DNA of 64,000 nt from the NCBI GenBank assembly GCA_037013495.1, contig JAZDXN010000026.1, positions 3,844,001 to 3,908,000 of the forward strand, written 5' to 3'. Source of the stretch: Hippophae tibetana (lineage: Eukaryota > Streptophyta > Magnoliopsida > Rosales > Elaeagnaceae). This document shows, one piece after another, positions 1 through 11,502 of the stretch; within the stretch, counting starts at the first letter, position 1, and the number at the start of each line of letters is the position of its first letter. The position numbers and the translations under genes are program-made. The notes beneath the pieces were generated by a model that saw only the letters and a program-made list of their open reading frames with translations, ran no database searches and was not told where the DNA came from.

Positions 1-236
1 AATTTTCAAAGGACATAACTTTTGACTCGTGTATCGAAACCGCTATTATAATATATTAAATCGGAGCTCGTTTCAAATTACACAATATGTTTTGTTCCCA
101 CGAAAGAAAATAGTTTTTGTAGCCAAATTACACATTTACTTCACTTTCCGAGGGTTTAAAGTTTTTCACGCACCATTTTCATTTTACTTAGTGCTAGTTT
201 AATTCAATAGAGCTATAGAGGAGATATTGGTGCCAA
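1..236. repeat. Partial monomer, type C (3' two-thirds)
   Basis: The window opens inside a C monomer. The C tags GACTCGTGTATC, AAACCGCTATT and GTAGCCAAATTACAC are present. It carries TTTTGTTCCCACG, which is shared with the C monomer at 966 but not with those at 2057 or 3148, where TTTTGGTCCCACG and AATTAAACAATATG appear. It is therefore most like the next trimer's C monomer. Confidence 0.95.
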
Positions 237-600
237 CCTAGGGTTGTTTCTTTATATTTTCAATAAGTCTCTATTCTTCAAGAAAAAAATATGAGAAGAG
301 AAAAAGAAAGAGGATGTCGTTCACATTTTCAAAAACAACAAAACATTTGGTAAATATGAGTTACAACGTTCAAAGGACATAACTTTTGACTCGGGTATCG
401 AAACCACTATTATAATATATCAAATCGGAGCTCGTTTCAAATTACACAATATGTTTTGTCCCACCAAGGAAAATAGTTTTTGTACCCAAATTAACACATT
501 TACTTCACTTTCCGAGGGTTTAAAATTTTTCAGGCACCATTTTCATTTTACTTAGTGCTAGTTTAATTCAATAGAGCTATAGAGGAGATATTGGTGCCAA
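237..600. repeat. Reference monomer, family A
   Basis: Family A is recognised by AAAAATATGAGAAG after the first A-tract, ACAACGTTCAAAGG, TTTTGTCCCACCAAGG, AAATTAACACATTTAC and the tail CATTTTACTTAGTGC. The extra T in AAAATATGAG puts a TGA into the frame that stays open in B monomers, so most A monomers show no open frame. A monomers usually follow C and precede B, with 364-365 bp to the next start. Two departures occur at 34395 and 43121, where an A body has a B head and B tail. Confidence 0.93.
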
Positions 601-965
601 CCTAGGGTTGTTTCTTTATATTTTCAATAAGTCTCTATTCTTCAAGAAAAAAATAAGAGAAGAGAAAAAGAAAGAGGATGTCGTTCACATTTTCAAAAAC
701 AACAAAACATTTGGTAAATATGAGTTACAACTTTCAAAGGACATAACTTTTGACTCGAGTATCGAAACCACTATTATAATATATCAAATCGGAGCTCGTT
801 TCAAATTACACAATATGTTTTGGTCCCACGAAAGAAAATAGTTTTTGTAGCCAAATTTATACGTTTACATCACTTAATAGGTGTTTAACGTTTGTGACGC
901 ACCATTTTCATTTTTCTTACTTCTGCTTTAATTCAATAGAGCTGTATAGGAGATATTGGTGCCGA
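601..965. repeat. Reference monomer, family B (subtype B1 with a C-like patch)
   Basis: Family B has AAAATAAGAGAAG, ACAACTTTCAAAGG, ATCACTTAATAGGTG, the tail CATTTTTCTTACTTCTGC and the exit GCTGTATAGG...GTGCCGA. Subtype B1 (601, 1692, 2783, 4964) differs from ordinary B. From about 791 to 857 it reads GGAGCTCGTTTCAAATT...GTCCCACGAAAG...GTAGCCAAATT, as in C, then returns to B with TATACGTTTACATC. Ordinary B (for example 6055) has GAAGCTCGTATTAAATT and GTCCCGCCAAAG there. B1 is best read as a B monomer converted by C over roughly 70 bp. Confidence 0.9.
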
Positions 966-1327
966 CCTAGGGTTGTTTCTTTATATTTTCAATCAGTCTC
1001 TATTCTTCAAAAAAAATAAGAGAAGAGAAAAAAAAAGAGGATGTCGTTCACGTTTTCAAAAACAACAAAACATTTTGTAAATATGAGTTACAATTTTCAA
1101 AGGACATAACTTTTGACTCGTGTATCGAAACCGCTATTATAATATATTAAATCGGAGCTCGTTTCAAATTACACAATATGTTTTGTTCCCACGAAAGAAA
1201 ATAGTTTTTGTAGCCAAATTACACATTTACTTCACTTTCCGAGGGTTTAAAGTTTTTCACGCACCATTTTCATTTTACTTAGTGCTAGTTTAATTCAATA
1301 GAGCTATAGAGGAGATATTGGTGCCAA
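966..1327. repeat. Reference monomer, family C
   Basis: Family C has the head AATCAGTCTC, then TTCACGTTTTC, ACATTTTGTAAAT, GACTCGTGTATC, AAACCGCTATT, GTCCCACGAAAG and GTAGCCAAATTACAC. It is entered through GTGCCGA, where A and B are entered through GTGCCAA. The step to the next start is usually 361-362 bp. In the left half most C monomers read ATATTAAATCGG. From 32582 onward nearly all read ATATCAAATCGG, with 43485 as an exception. The A-tract after the head varies between CAAAAAAAATAAG and CACAAAAAATAAG. Confidence 0.93.
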
Positions 1328-2418
1328 CCTAGGGTTGTTTCTTTATATTTTCAATAAGTCTCTATTCTTCAAGAAAAAAATATGAGAAGAGAAAAAGAAA
1401 GAGGATGTCGTTCACATTTTCAAAAACAACAAAACATTTGGTAAATATGAGTTACAACGTTCAAAGGACATAACTTTTGACTCGGGTATCGAAACCACTA
1501 TTATAATATATCAAATCGGAGCTCGTTTCAAATTACACAATATGTTTTGTCCCACCAAGGAAAATAGTTTTTGTACCCAAATTAACACATTTACTTCACT
1601 TTCCGAGGGTTTAAAATTTTTCAGGCACCATTTTCATTTTACTTAGTGCTAGTTTAATTCAATAGAGCTATAGAGGAGATATTGGTGCCAACCTAGGGTT
1701 GTTTCTTTATATTTTCAATAAGTCTCTATTCTTCAAGAAAAAAATAAGAGAAGAGAAAAAGAAAGAGGATGTCGTTCACATTTTCAAAAACAACAAAACA
1801 TTTGGTAAATATGAGTTACAACTTTCAAAGGACATAACTTTTGACTCGAGTATCGAAACCACTATTATAATATATCAAATCGGAGCTCGTTTCAAATTAC
1901 ACAATATGTTTTGGTCCCACGAAAGAAAATAGTTTTTGTAGCCAAATTTATACGTTTACATCACTTAATAGGTGTTTAACGTTTGTGACGCACCATTTTC
2001 ATTTTTCTTACTTCTGCTTTAATTCAATAGAGCTGTATAGGAGATATTGGTGCCGACCTAGGGTTGTTTCTTTATATTTTCAATCAGTCTCTATTCTTCA
2101 AAAAAAATAAGAGAAGAGAAAAAAAAAGAGGATGTCGTTCACGTTTTCAAAAACAACAAAACATTTTGTAAATATGAGTTACAATTTTCAAAGGACATAA
2201 CTTTTGACTCGTGTATCGAAACCGCTATTATAATATATTAAATCGGAGCTCGTTTCAAATTAAACAATATGTTTTGGTCCCACGAAAGAAAATAGTTTTT
2301 GTAGCCAAATTACACATTTACTTCACTTTCCGAGCTTTTAAAGTTTTTCACGCACCATTTTCATTTTACTTAGTGCTAGTTTAATTCAATAGAGCTATAG
2401 AGGAGATATTGGTGCCAA

Positions 2419-5400
2419 CCTAGGGTTGTTTCTTTATATTTTCAATAAGTCTCTATTCTTCAAGAAAAAAATATGAGAAGAGAAAAAGAAAGAGGATGTC
2501 GTTCACATTTTCAAAAACAACAAAACATTTGGTAAATATGAGTTACAACGTTCAAAGGACATAACTTTTGACTCGGGTATCGAAACCACTATTATAATAT
2601 ATCAAATCGGAGCTCGTTTCAAATTACACAATATGTTTTGTCCCACCAAGGAAAATAGTTTTTGTACCCAAATTAACACATTTACTTCACTTTCCGAGGG
2701 TTTAAAATTTTTCAGGCACCATTTTCATTTTACTTAGTGCTAGTTTAATTCAATAGAGCTATAGAGGAGATATTGGTGCCAACCTAGGGTTGTTTCTTTA
2801 TATTTTCAATAAGTCTCTATTCTTCAAGAAAAAAATAAGAGAAGAGAAAAAGAAAGAGGATGTCGTTCACATTTTCAAAAACAACAAAACATTTGGTAAA
2901 TATGAGTTACAACTTTCAAAGGACATAACTTTTGACTCGAGTATCGAAACCACTATTATAATATATCAAATCGGAGCTCGTTTCAAATTACACAATATGT
3001 TTTGGTCCCACGAAAGAAAATAGTTTTTGTAGCCAAATTTATACGTTTACATCACTTAATAGGTGTTTAACGTTTGTGACGCACCATTTTCATTTTTCTT
3101 ACTTCTGCTTTAATTCAATAGAGCTGTATAGGAGATATTGGTGCCGACCTAGGGTTGTTTCTTTATATTTTCAATCAGTCTCTATTCTTCAAAAAAAATA
3201 AGAGAAGAGAAAAAAAAAGAGGATGTCGTTCACGTTTTCAAAAACAACAAAACATTTTGTAAATATGAGTTACAATTTTCAAAGGACATAACTTTTGACT
3301 CGTGTATCGAAACCGCTATTATAATATATTAAATCGGAGCTCGTTTCAAATTAAACAATATGTTTTGGTCCCACGAAAGAAAATAGTTTTTGTAGCCAAA
3401 TTACACATTTACTTCACTTTCCGAGGGTTTAATGTTTTTCACGCACCATTTTCATTTTACTTAGTGCTAGTTTAATTCAATAGAGCTATAGAGGAGATAT
3501 TGGTGCCAACCTAGGGTTGTTTCTTTATATTTTCAATAAGTCTCTATTCTTCAAGAAAAAAATATGAGAAGAATAAAAGAAAGAGGATGTCGTTCACATT
3601 TTCAAAAACAACAAAACATTTGGTAAATATGAGTTACAACGTTCAAAGGACATAACTTTTGACTCGGGTATCGAAACCACTATTATAATATATCAAATCG
3701 GAGCTCGTTTCAAATTACACAATATGTTTTGTCCCACCAAGGAAAATAGTTTTTATACCCAAATTAACACATTTACTTCACTTTCCGAGGGTTTAAAGTT
3801 TTTCAGGCACCATTTTCATTTTACTTAGTGCTAGTTTAATTCAATAGAGCTATAGAGGAGATATTGGTGCCAACCTAGGGTTGTTTCTTTATATTTTCAA
3901 TAAGTCTCTATTCTTCAAGAAAAAAAAAAGAGAAGAGAAAAAGAAAGAGGATGTCGATCACATTTTCAAAAACAACAAAACATTTGGTAAATATGAGTTA
4001 CAATTTTCAAAGGACATAACTTTTGACTCGGGTATCGAAACCACTATTATAATATATCAAATCGAAGCTCGTACTAAATTACACAATATTTTTTGGTCCC
4101 GCCAAAGAAAATCGTTTTTTTACCCAAATTTATACGTTTACATCACTTAATAGGTGTTTAACGTTTGTGACGCACCATTTTCATTTTTCTTACTTCTGCT
4201 TTAATTCAATAGAGCTGTATAGGAGATATTGGTGCCGACCTAGGGTTGTTTCTTTATATTTTCAATCAGTCTCTATTCTTCACAAAAAATAAGAGAAGAG
4301 AAAAAAAAGAGGATGTCGTTCACGTTTTCAAAAACAACAAAACATTTTGTAAATATGAGTTACAATTTTCAAAGGACATAACTTTTGACTCGTGTATCGA
4401 AACCGCTATTATAATATATTAAATCGGAGTTCGTTTCAAATTACACAATATGTTTTGGTCCCACGAAAGAAAATAGTTTTTGTAGCCAAATTACACATTT
4501 ACTTCACTTTCCGAGGGTTTAAAGTTTTTCACGCACCATTTTCATTTTACTTAGTGCTAGTTTAATTCAATAGAGCTATAGAGGAGATATTGGTGCCAAC
4601 CTAGGGTTGTTTCTTTATATTTTCAATAAGTCTCTATTCTTCAAGAAAAAAATATGAGAAGAGAAAAAGAAAGAGGATGTCGTTCACATTTTCAAAAACA
4701 ACAAAACATTTGGTAAATATGAGTTACAACGTTCAAAGGACATAACTTTTGACTCGGGTATCGAAACCACTATTATAATATATCAAATCGGAGCTCGTTT
4801 CAAATTACACAATATGTTTTGTCCCACCAAGGAAAATAGTTTTTGTACCCAAATTAACACATTTACTTCACTTTCCGAGGGTTTAAAATTTTTCAGGCAC
4901 CATTTTCATTTTACTTAGTGCTAGTTTAATTCAATAGAGCTATAGAGGAGATATTGGTGCCAACCTAGGGTTGTTTCTTTATATTTTCAATAAGTCTCTA
5001 TTCTTCAAGAAAAAAATAAGAGAAGAGAAAAAGAAAGAGGATGTCGTTCACATTTTCAAAAACAACAAAACATTTGGTAAATATGAGTTACAACTTTCAA
5101 ACGACATAACTTTTGACTCGAGTATCGAAACCACTATTATAATATATCAAATCGGAGCTCGTTTCAAATTACACAATATGTTTTGGTCCCACGAAAGAAA
5201 ATAGTTTTTGTAGCCAAATTTATACGTTTACATCACTTAATAGGTGTTTAACGTTTGTGACGCACCATTTTCATTTTTCTTACTTCTGCTTTAATTCAAT
5301 AGAGCTGTATAGGAGATATTGGTGCCGACCTAGGGTTGTTTCTTTATATTTTCAATCAATCTCTATTCTTCAAAAAAAATAAGAGAAGAGAAAAAAAAAG

Positions 5401-6780
5401 AGGATGTCGTTCACGTTTTCAAAAACAACAAAACATTTTGTAAATATGAGTTACAATTTTCAAAGGACATAACTTTTGACTCGTGTATCGAAACCGCTAT
5501 TATAATATATTAAATCGGAGCTCGTTTCAAATTAAACAATATGTTTTGGTCCCACGAAAGAAAATAGTTTTTGTAGCCAAATTACACATTTACTTCACTT
5601 TCCGAGGGTTTAATGTTTTTCACGCACCATTTTCATTTTACTTAGTGCTAGTTTAATTCAATAGAGCTATAGAGGAGATATTGGTGCCAACCTAGGGTTG
5701 TTTCTTTATATTTTCAATAAGTCTCTATTCTTCAAGAAAAAAATATGAGAAGAATAAAAGAAAGAGGATGTCGTTCACATTTTCAAAAACAACAAAACAT
5801 TTGGTAAATATGAGTTACAACGTTCAAAGGACATAACTTTTGACTCGGGTATCGAAACCACTATTATAATATATCAAATCGGAGCTCGTTTCAAATTACA
5901 CAATATGTTTTGTCCCACCAAGGAAAATAGTTTTTATACCCAAATTAACACATTTACTTCACTTTCCGAGGGTTTAAAGTTTTTCAGGCACCATTTTCAT
6001 TTTACTTAGTGCTAGTTTAATTCAATAGAGCTATAGAGGAGATATTGGTGCCAACCTAGGGTTGTTTCTTTATATTTTCAATAAGTCTCTATTCTTCAAG
6101 AAAAAAATAAGAGAAGAGAAAAAGAAAGAGGATGTCGTTCACATTTTCAAAAACAACAAAACATTTGGTAAATATGAGTTACAACTTTCAAAGGACATAA
6201 CTTTTGACTCGGGTATCGAAACCACTATTATAATATATCAAATCGAAGCTCGTATTAAATTACACAATATGTTTTGGTCCCGCCAAAGAAAATCGTTTTT
6301 GTACCCAAATTTATACGTTTACATCACTTAATAGGTGTTTAACGTTTGTGACGCACCATTTTCATTTTTCTTACTTCTGCTTTAATTCAATAGAGCTGTA
6401 TAGGAGATATTGGTGCCGACCTAGGGTTGTTTCTTTATATTTTCAATCAGTCTCTATTCTTCACAAAAAATAAGAGAAGATAAAAAAGAGAGGATGTCGT
6501 TCACGTTTTCAAAAACAACAAAACATTTTGTAAATATGAGTTACAATTTTCAAAGGACATAACTTTTGACTCGTGTATCGAAACCGCTATTATAATATAT
6601 TAAATCGGAGCTCGTTTCAAATTACACAATATGTTTTGGTCCCACGAAAGAAAATAGTTTTTGTAGCCAAATTACACATTTACTTCACTTTCCGAGGGTT
6701 TAAAGTTTTTCACGCACCATTTTCATTCTACTTAGTGCTAGTTTAATTCAATAGGGCTATAGAGGAGATATTAGTGCCAA
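2419..6780. repeat. 2,181-bp hexamer in tandem (2419-4599 and 4600-6780)
   Basis: Each copy is two trimers, the first with B1 and the second with ordinary B. The paired markers are C monomers with AATTAAACAATATG and GGGTTTAATG (3148 and 5329), followed by A monomers with AGAAGAATAAAAG and TTTTTATACCC (3510 and 5691). The two B monomers of the second trimer differ: 3874 has GATCACATTTTC and GTACTAAATT, while 6055 has GTTCACATTTTC and GTATTAAATT. So the copies are related but not identical. Confidence 0.82.
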
Positions 6781-7506
6781 CCTAGGGTTGTTTCTTTATA
6801 TTTTCAATAAGTCTCTATTCTTCAAGAAAAAAATATGAGAAGAGAAAAAGAAAGAGGATGTCGTTCACATTTTCAAAAACAACAAAACATTTGGTAAATA
6901 TGAGTTACAACTTTCAAAGGACATAACTTTTGACTCGGGTATCGAAACCACTATTATAATATATCAAATCGAAGCTCGTACTAAATTACACAATATTTTT
7001 TGGTCCAGCCAAAGAAAATCGTTTTTGTACCCAAATTTATACGTTTACATCACTTAATAGGTGTTTAACGTTTGTGACGCAACATTTTCATTTTTCTTAC
7101 TTCTGCTTTAATTCAATAGAGCTTTATAGGAGATATTGGTGCCGACCTAGGGTTGTTTCTTTATATTTTCAATCAGTCTCTATTCTTCACAAAAAATAAG
7201 AGAAGAGAAAAAAAAGAGGATGTCGTTCACGTTTTCAAAAACAACAAAACATTTTGTAAATATGAGTTACAATTTTCAAAGGACATAACTTTTGACTCGT
7301 GTATCGAAACCGCTATTATAATATATTAAATCGGAGCTCGTTTCAAATTACACAATATGTTTTGGTCCCACGAAAGAAAATAGTTTTTGTAGCCAAATTA
7401 CACATTTACTTCACTTTCCGAGGGTTTAAAGTTTTTCACGCACCATTTTCATTTTACTTAGTGCTAGTTTAATTCAATAGAGCTATAGAGGAGATATTGG
7501 TGCCAA
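6781..7506. repeat. Dimer: A/B hybrid monomer plus C
   Basis: The monomer at 6781 begins as A (AAAATATGAGAAG) and switches to B before ACAACTTTCAAAGG, so the junction lies within about +50 to +130. It ends as B with GTACTAAATTACAC, GGTCCAGCCAAAG and ACGCAACATTTTC. C follows at 7146, entered through the private GAGCTTTATAGG. The same hybrid recurs at 7507, 11503 and 17681, where GTACTAAATGACAC is also present. The dimer looks like an A-B-C trimer that lost one monomer length by unequal exchange between A and B. Confidence 0.88.
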
Positions 7507-10500
7507 CCTAGGGTTGTTTCTTTATATTTTCAATAAGTCTCTATTCTTCAAGAAAAAAATATGAGAAGAGAAAAAGAAAGAGGATGTCGTTCACATTTTC
7601 AAAAACAACAAAACATTTGGTAAATATGAGTTACAACTTTCAAAGGACATAACTTTTGACTCGGGTATCGAAACCACTATTATAATATATCAAATCGAAG
7701 CTCGTACTAAATGACACAATATTTTTTGGTCCAGCCAAAGAAAATCGTTTTTGTACCCAAATTTATACGTTTACATCACTTAATAGGTGTTTAACGTTTG
7801 TGACGCAACATTTTCATTTTTCTTACTTCTGCTTTAATTCAATAGAGCTGTATAGGAGATATTGGTGCCGACCTAGGGTTGTTTCTTTATATTTTCAATC
7901 AGTCTCTATTCTTCACAAAAAATAAGAGAAGAGAAAAAAAAGAGGATGTCGTTCACGTTTTCAAAAACAACAAAACATTTTGTAAATATGAGTTACAATT
8001 TTCAAAGGACATAACTTTTGACTCGTGTATCGAAACCGCTATTATAATATATTAAATCGGAGCTCGTTTCAAATTACACAATATGTTTTGGTCCCACGAA
8101 AGAAAATAGTTTTTGTAGCCAAATTACACATTTACTTCACTTTCCGAGGGTTTAAAGTTTTTCACGCACCATTTTCATTTTACTTAGTGCTAGTTTAATT
8201 CAATAGAGCTATAGAGGAGATATTGGTGCCAACCTAGGGTTGTTTCTTTATATTTTCAATAAGTCTCTATTCTTCAAGAAAAAAATATGAGAAGAGAAAA
8301 AGAAAGAGGATGTCGTTCACATTTTCAAAAACAACAAAACATTTGGTAAATATGAGTTACAACGTTCAAAGGACATAACTTTTGACTCGGGTATCGAAAC
8401 CACTATTATAATATATCAAATCAGAGCTCGTTTCAAATTACACAATATGTTTTGTCCCACCAAGGAAAATAGTTTTTGTACCCAAATTAACACATTTACT
8501 TCACTTTCCGAGGGTTTAAAATTTTTTACGGCACCATTTTCATTTTACTTAGTGCTAGTTTAATTCAATAGAGCTATAGAGGAGATATTGGTGCCAACCT
8601 AGGGTTGTTTCTTTATATTTTCAATAAGTCTCTATTCTTCAAGAAAAAATTAAGAGAAGAGAAAAAGAAAGAGGATGTCGTTCATATTTTCAAAAACAAC
8701 AAAACATTTGGTAAATATGAGTTACAACTTTCAATGGACATAACTTTTGACTCGGGTATCGAAACCACTATTATAATATATCAAATCGAAGCTCGTATTA
8801 AATTACACAATATTTTTTGGTCCCGCCAAAGAAAATCGTTTTTGTACCCAAATTTATTCGTTTACATCACTTAATAGGTGTTTAACGTTTGTGACGCACC
8901 ATTTTCATTTTTCTTACTTCTGCTTTAATTCAATAGAGCTGTATAGGAGATATTGGGGCCGACCTAGGGTTGTTTCTTTATATTTTCAATCAGTCTCTAT
9001 TCTTCACAAAAAATAAGAAAAGAGAAAAAAAAGAGGTTGTCGTTCACGTTTTCAAAAACAACAAAACATTTTGTAAATATGAGTTAAAATTTTCAAAATA
9101 CATAACTTTTGACTCGTGTATCGAAACCGCTATTATAATATATTAAATCGGAGCTCGTTTCAAATTACACAATATGTTTTGGTCCCACGAAAGAAAATAG
9201 TTTTTGTAGCCAAATTACACATTTACTTCACTTTCCGAGGGTTTAAAGTTTTTCACGCACCATTTTCATTTTACTTAGTGCTAGTTTAATTCAATAGAGC
9301 TATAGAGGAGATATTGGTGCCAACCTAGGGTTGTTTCTTTATATTTTCAATAAGTCTCTATTCTTCAAGAAAAAAATATGAGAAGAGAAAAAGAAAGAGG
9401 ATGTCGTTCACATTTTCAAAAACAACAAAACATTTGGTAAATATGAGTTACAACGTTCAAAGGACATAACTTTTGACTCGGGTATCGAAACCACTATTAT
9501 AATATATCAAATCGGAGCTCGTTTCAAATTACACAATATGTTTTGTCCCACCAAGGAAAATAGTTTTTGTACCCAAATTAACACATTTACTTCACTTTCC
9601 GAGGGTTTAAAATATTTTCAGGCACCATTTTCATTTTACTTAGTGCTAGTTTAATTCAATAGAGCTATAGAGGAGATATTGGTGCCAACCTAGGGTTGTT
9701 TCTTTATATTTTCAATAAGTCTCTATTCTTCAAGAAAAAAAAAAGAGAAGAGAAAAAGAAAGAGGATGTCGATCACATTTTCAAAAACAACAAAACATTT
9801 GGTAAATATGAGTTACAACTTTCAAAGGACATAAATTTTGACTCGGGTATCGAAACCACTATTATAATATATCAAATCGAAGCTCGTACTAAATTACACA
9901 TAATTTTTTGGTCCCGCCAAAGAAAATCGTTTTTGTACCCAAATTTATACGTTTACATCACTGAATAGGTGTTTAACGTTTGTGACGCACCATTTTCATT
10001 TTTCTTACTTCTGCTTTAATTCAATAGAGCTGTATAGGAGATATTGGTGCCGACCTAGGGTTGTTTCTTTATATTTTCAATCAGTCTCTATTCTTCACAA
10101 AAAATAAGAGAAGAGATAAAAAAGAGGATGTCGTTCACGTTTTCAAAAACAACAAAACATTTTGTAAATATGAGTTACAATTTTCAAAGGACATAACTTT
10201 TGACTCGTGTATCGAAACCGCTATTATAATATATTAAATCGGAGCTCGTTTCAAATTACACAATATGTTTTGGTCCCACGAAAGAAAATAGTTTTTGTAG
10301 CCAAATTACACATTTACTTCACTTTCCGAGGGTTTAAAGTTTTTCACGCACCATTTTCATTTTACTTAGTGCTAGTTTAATTCAATAGAGCTATAGAGGA
10401 GATATTGGTGCCAACCTAGGGTTGATTCTTTATATTTTCAATAAGTCTCTATTCTTCAAGAAAAAAATATGAGAAGAGAAAAAGAAAGAGGATGTCGTTC

Positions 10501-11502
10501 ACATTTTCAAAAACAACAAAACATTTGGTAAATATGAGTTACAACGTTCAAAGGACATAACTTTTGACTCGGGTATCGAAACCACTATTATAATATATCA
10601 AATCGGAGCTCGTTTCAAATTACACAATATGTTTTGTCCCACCAAGGAAAATAGTTTTTGTACCCAAATTAACATATTTACTACACTTTCCGAGGGTTTA
10701 AAGTTTTTCAAGCACCATTTTCATTTTACTTAGTGCTAGTTTAATTCAATAGAGCTATAGAGGAGATATTGGTGCCAACCTAGGGTTGTTTCTTTATATT
10801 TTCAATAAGTCTCTATTCTTCAAGAAAAAAAAAGAGAAGAGAAAAAGAAAGAGGATGTCGATCACATTTTCAAAAACAACAAAACATTTGGTAAATATGA
10901 GTTACAACTTTCAAAGGACATAAATTTTGACTCGGGTATCGAAACCACTATTATAATATATCAAATCGAAGCTCGTACTAAATTACACAATATTTTTTGG
11001 TCCCGCCAAAGAAAATCGTTTTTGTACCCAAATTTATACGTTTACATCACTTAATAGGTGTTAACGTTTGTGACGCACCATTTTCATTTTTCTTACTTCT
11101 GCTTTAATTCAATAGAGCTGTATAGGAGATATTGGTGCCGACCTAGGGTTGTTTCTTTATATTTTCAATCAGTCTCTATTCTTCACAAAAAATAAGAGAA
11201 GAGAAAAAAAAGAGGATGTCGTTCACGTTTTCAAAAACAACAAAACATTTTGTAAATATGAGTTACAATTTTCAAAGGACATAACTTTTGACTCGTGTAT
11301 CGAAACCGCTATTATAATATATTAAATCGGAGCTCGTTTCAAATTACACAATATGTTTTGGTCCCACGAAAGAAAATAGTTTTTGTAGCCAAATTACACA
11401 TTTACTTCACTTTCCGAGGGTTTAAAGTTTTTCACGCACCATTTTCATTTTACTTAGTGCTAGTTTAATTCAATAGAGCTATAGAGGAGATATTGGTGCC
11501 AA
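7507..11502. repeat. 11-monomer super-repeat, copy 1 (3,996 bp)
   Basis: The order is A/B hybrid 7507, C 7872, A 8233, B 8598, C' 8963, A 9324, B 9689, C 10054, A 10415, B 10779, C 11142. Landmarks are AAATGACACAATA at about 7709, CAATGGACATAAC in the second B, the C' monomer with GAGGTTGTCG and CAAAATACATAAC, the B at 9689 with CACATAATTTTTTGG and CACTGAATAGG, the A at 10415 with GGGTTGATTC, and the short B at 10779 with GGTGTTAACG. The next copy starts directly after it with the same hybrid. Confidence 0.92.

Larger units (their letters stand above)
237..6780. repeat. Trimer HOR block A-B-C, six units
   Basis: Units start at 237, 1328, 2419, 3510, 4600 and 5691, a period of 1,090-1,091 bp. 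Monomer starts are 237 A, 601 B1, 966 C, 1328 A, 1692 B1, 2057 C, 2419 A, 2783 B1, 3148 C, 3510 A, 3874 B, 4239 C, 4600 A, 4964 B1, 5329 C, 5691 A, 6055 B, 6420 C. Units 1-3 are nearly the same except for scattered single-base changes, such as CCGAGCTTTTAAAG at about 2332. Units 4 and 6 carry ordinary B rather than B1. Confidence 0.95.

Noticed and set aside
237..600. Monomer as an ancestral dimer of ~181-bp halves
   Set aside because: The length invites the idea, but I could not align the first and second halves beyond short AT-rich matches. A dot plot of the consensus with a short word would settle it.
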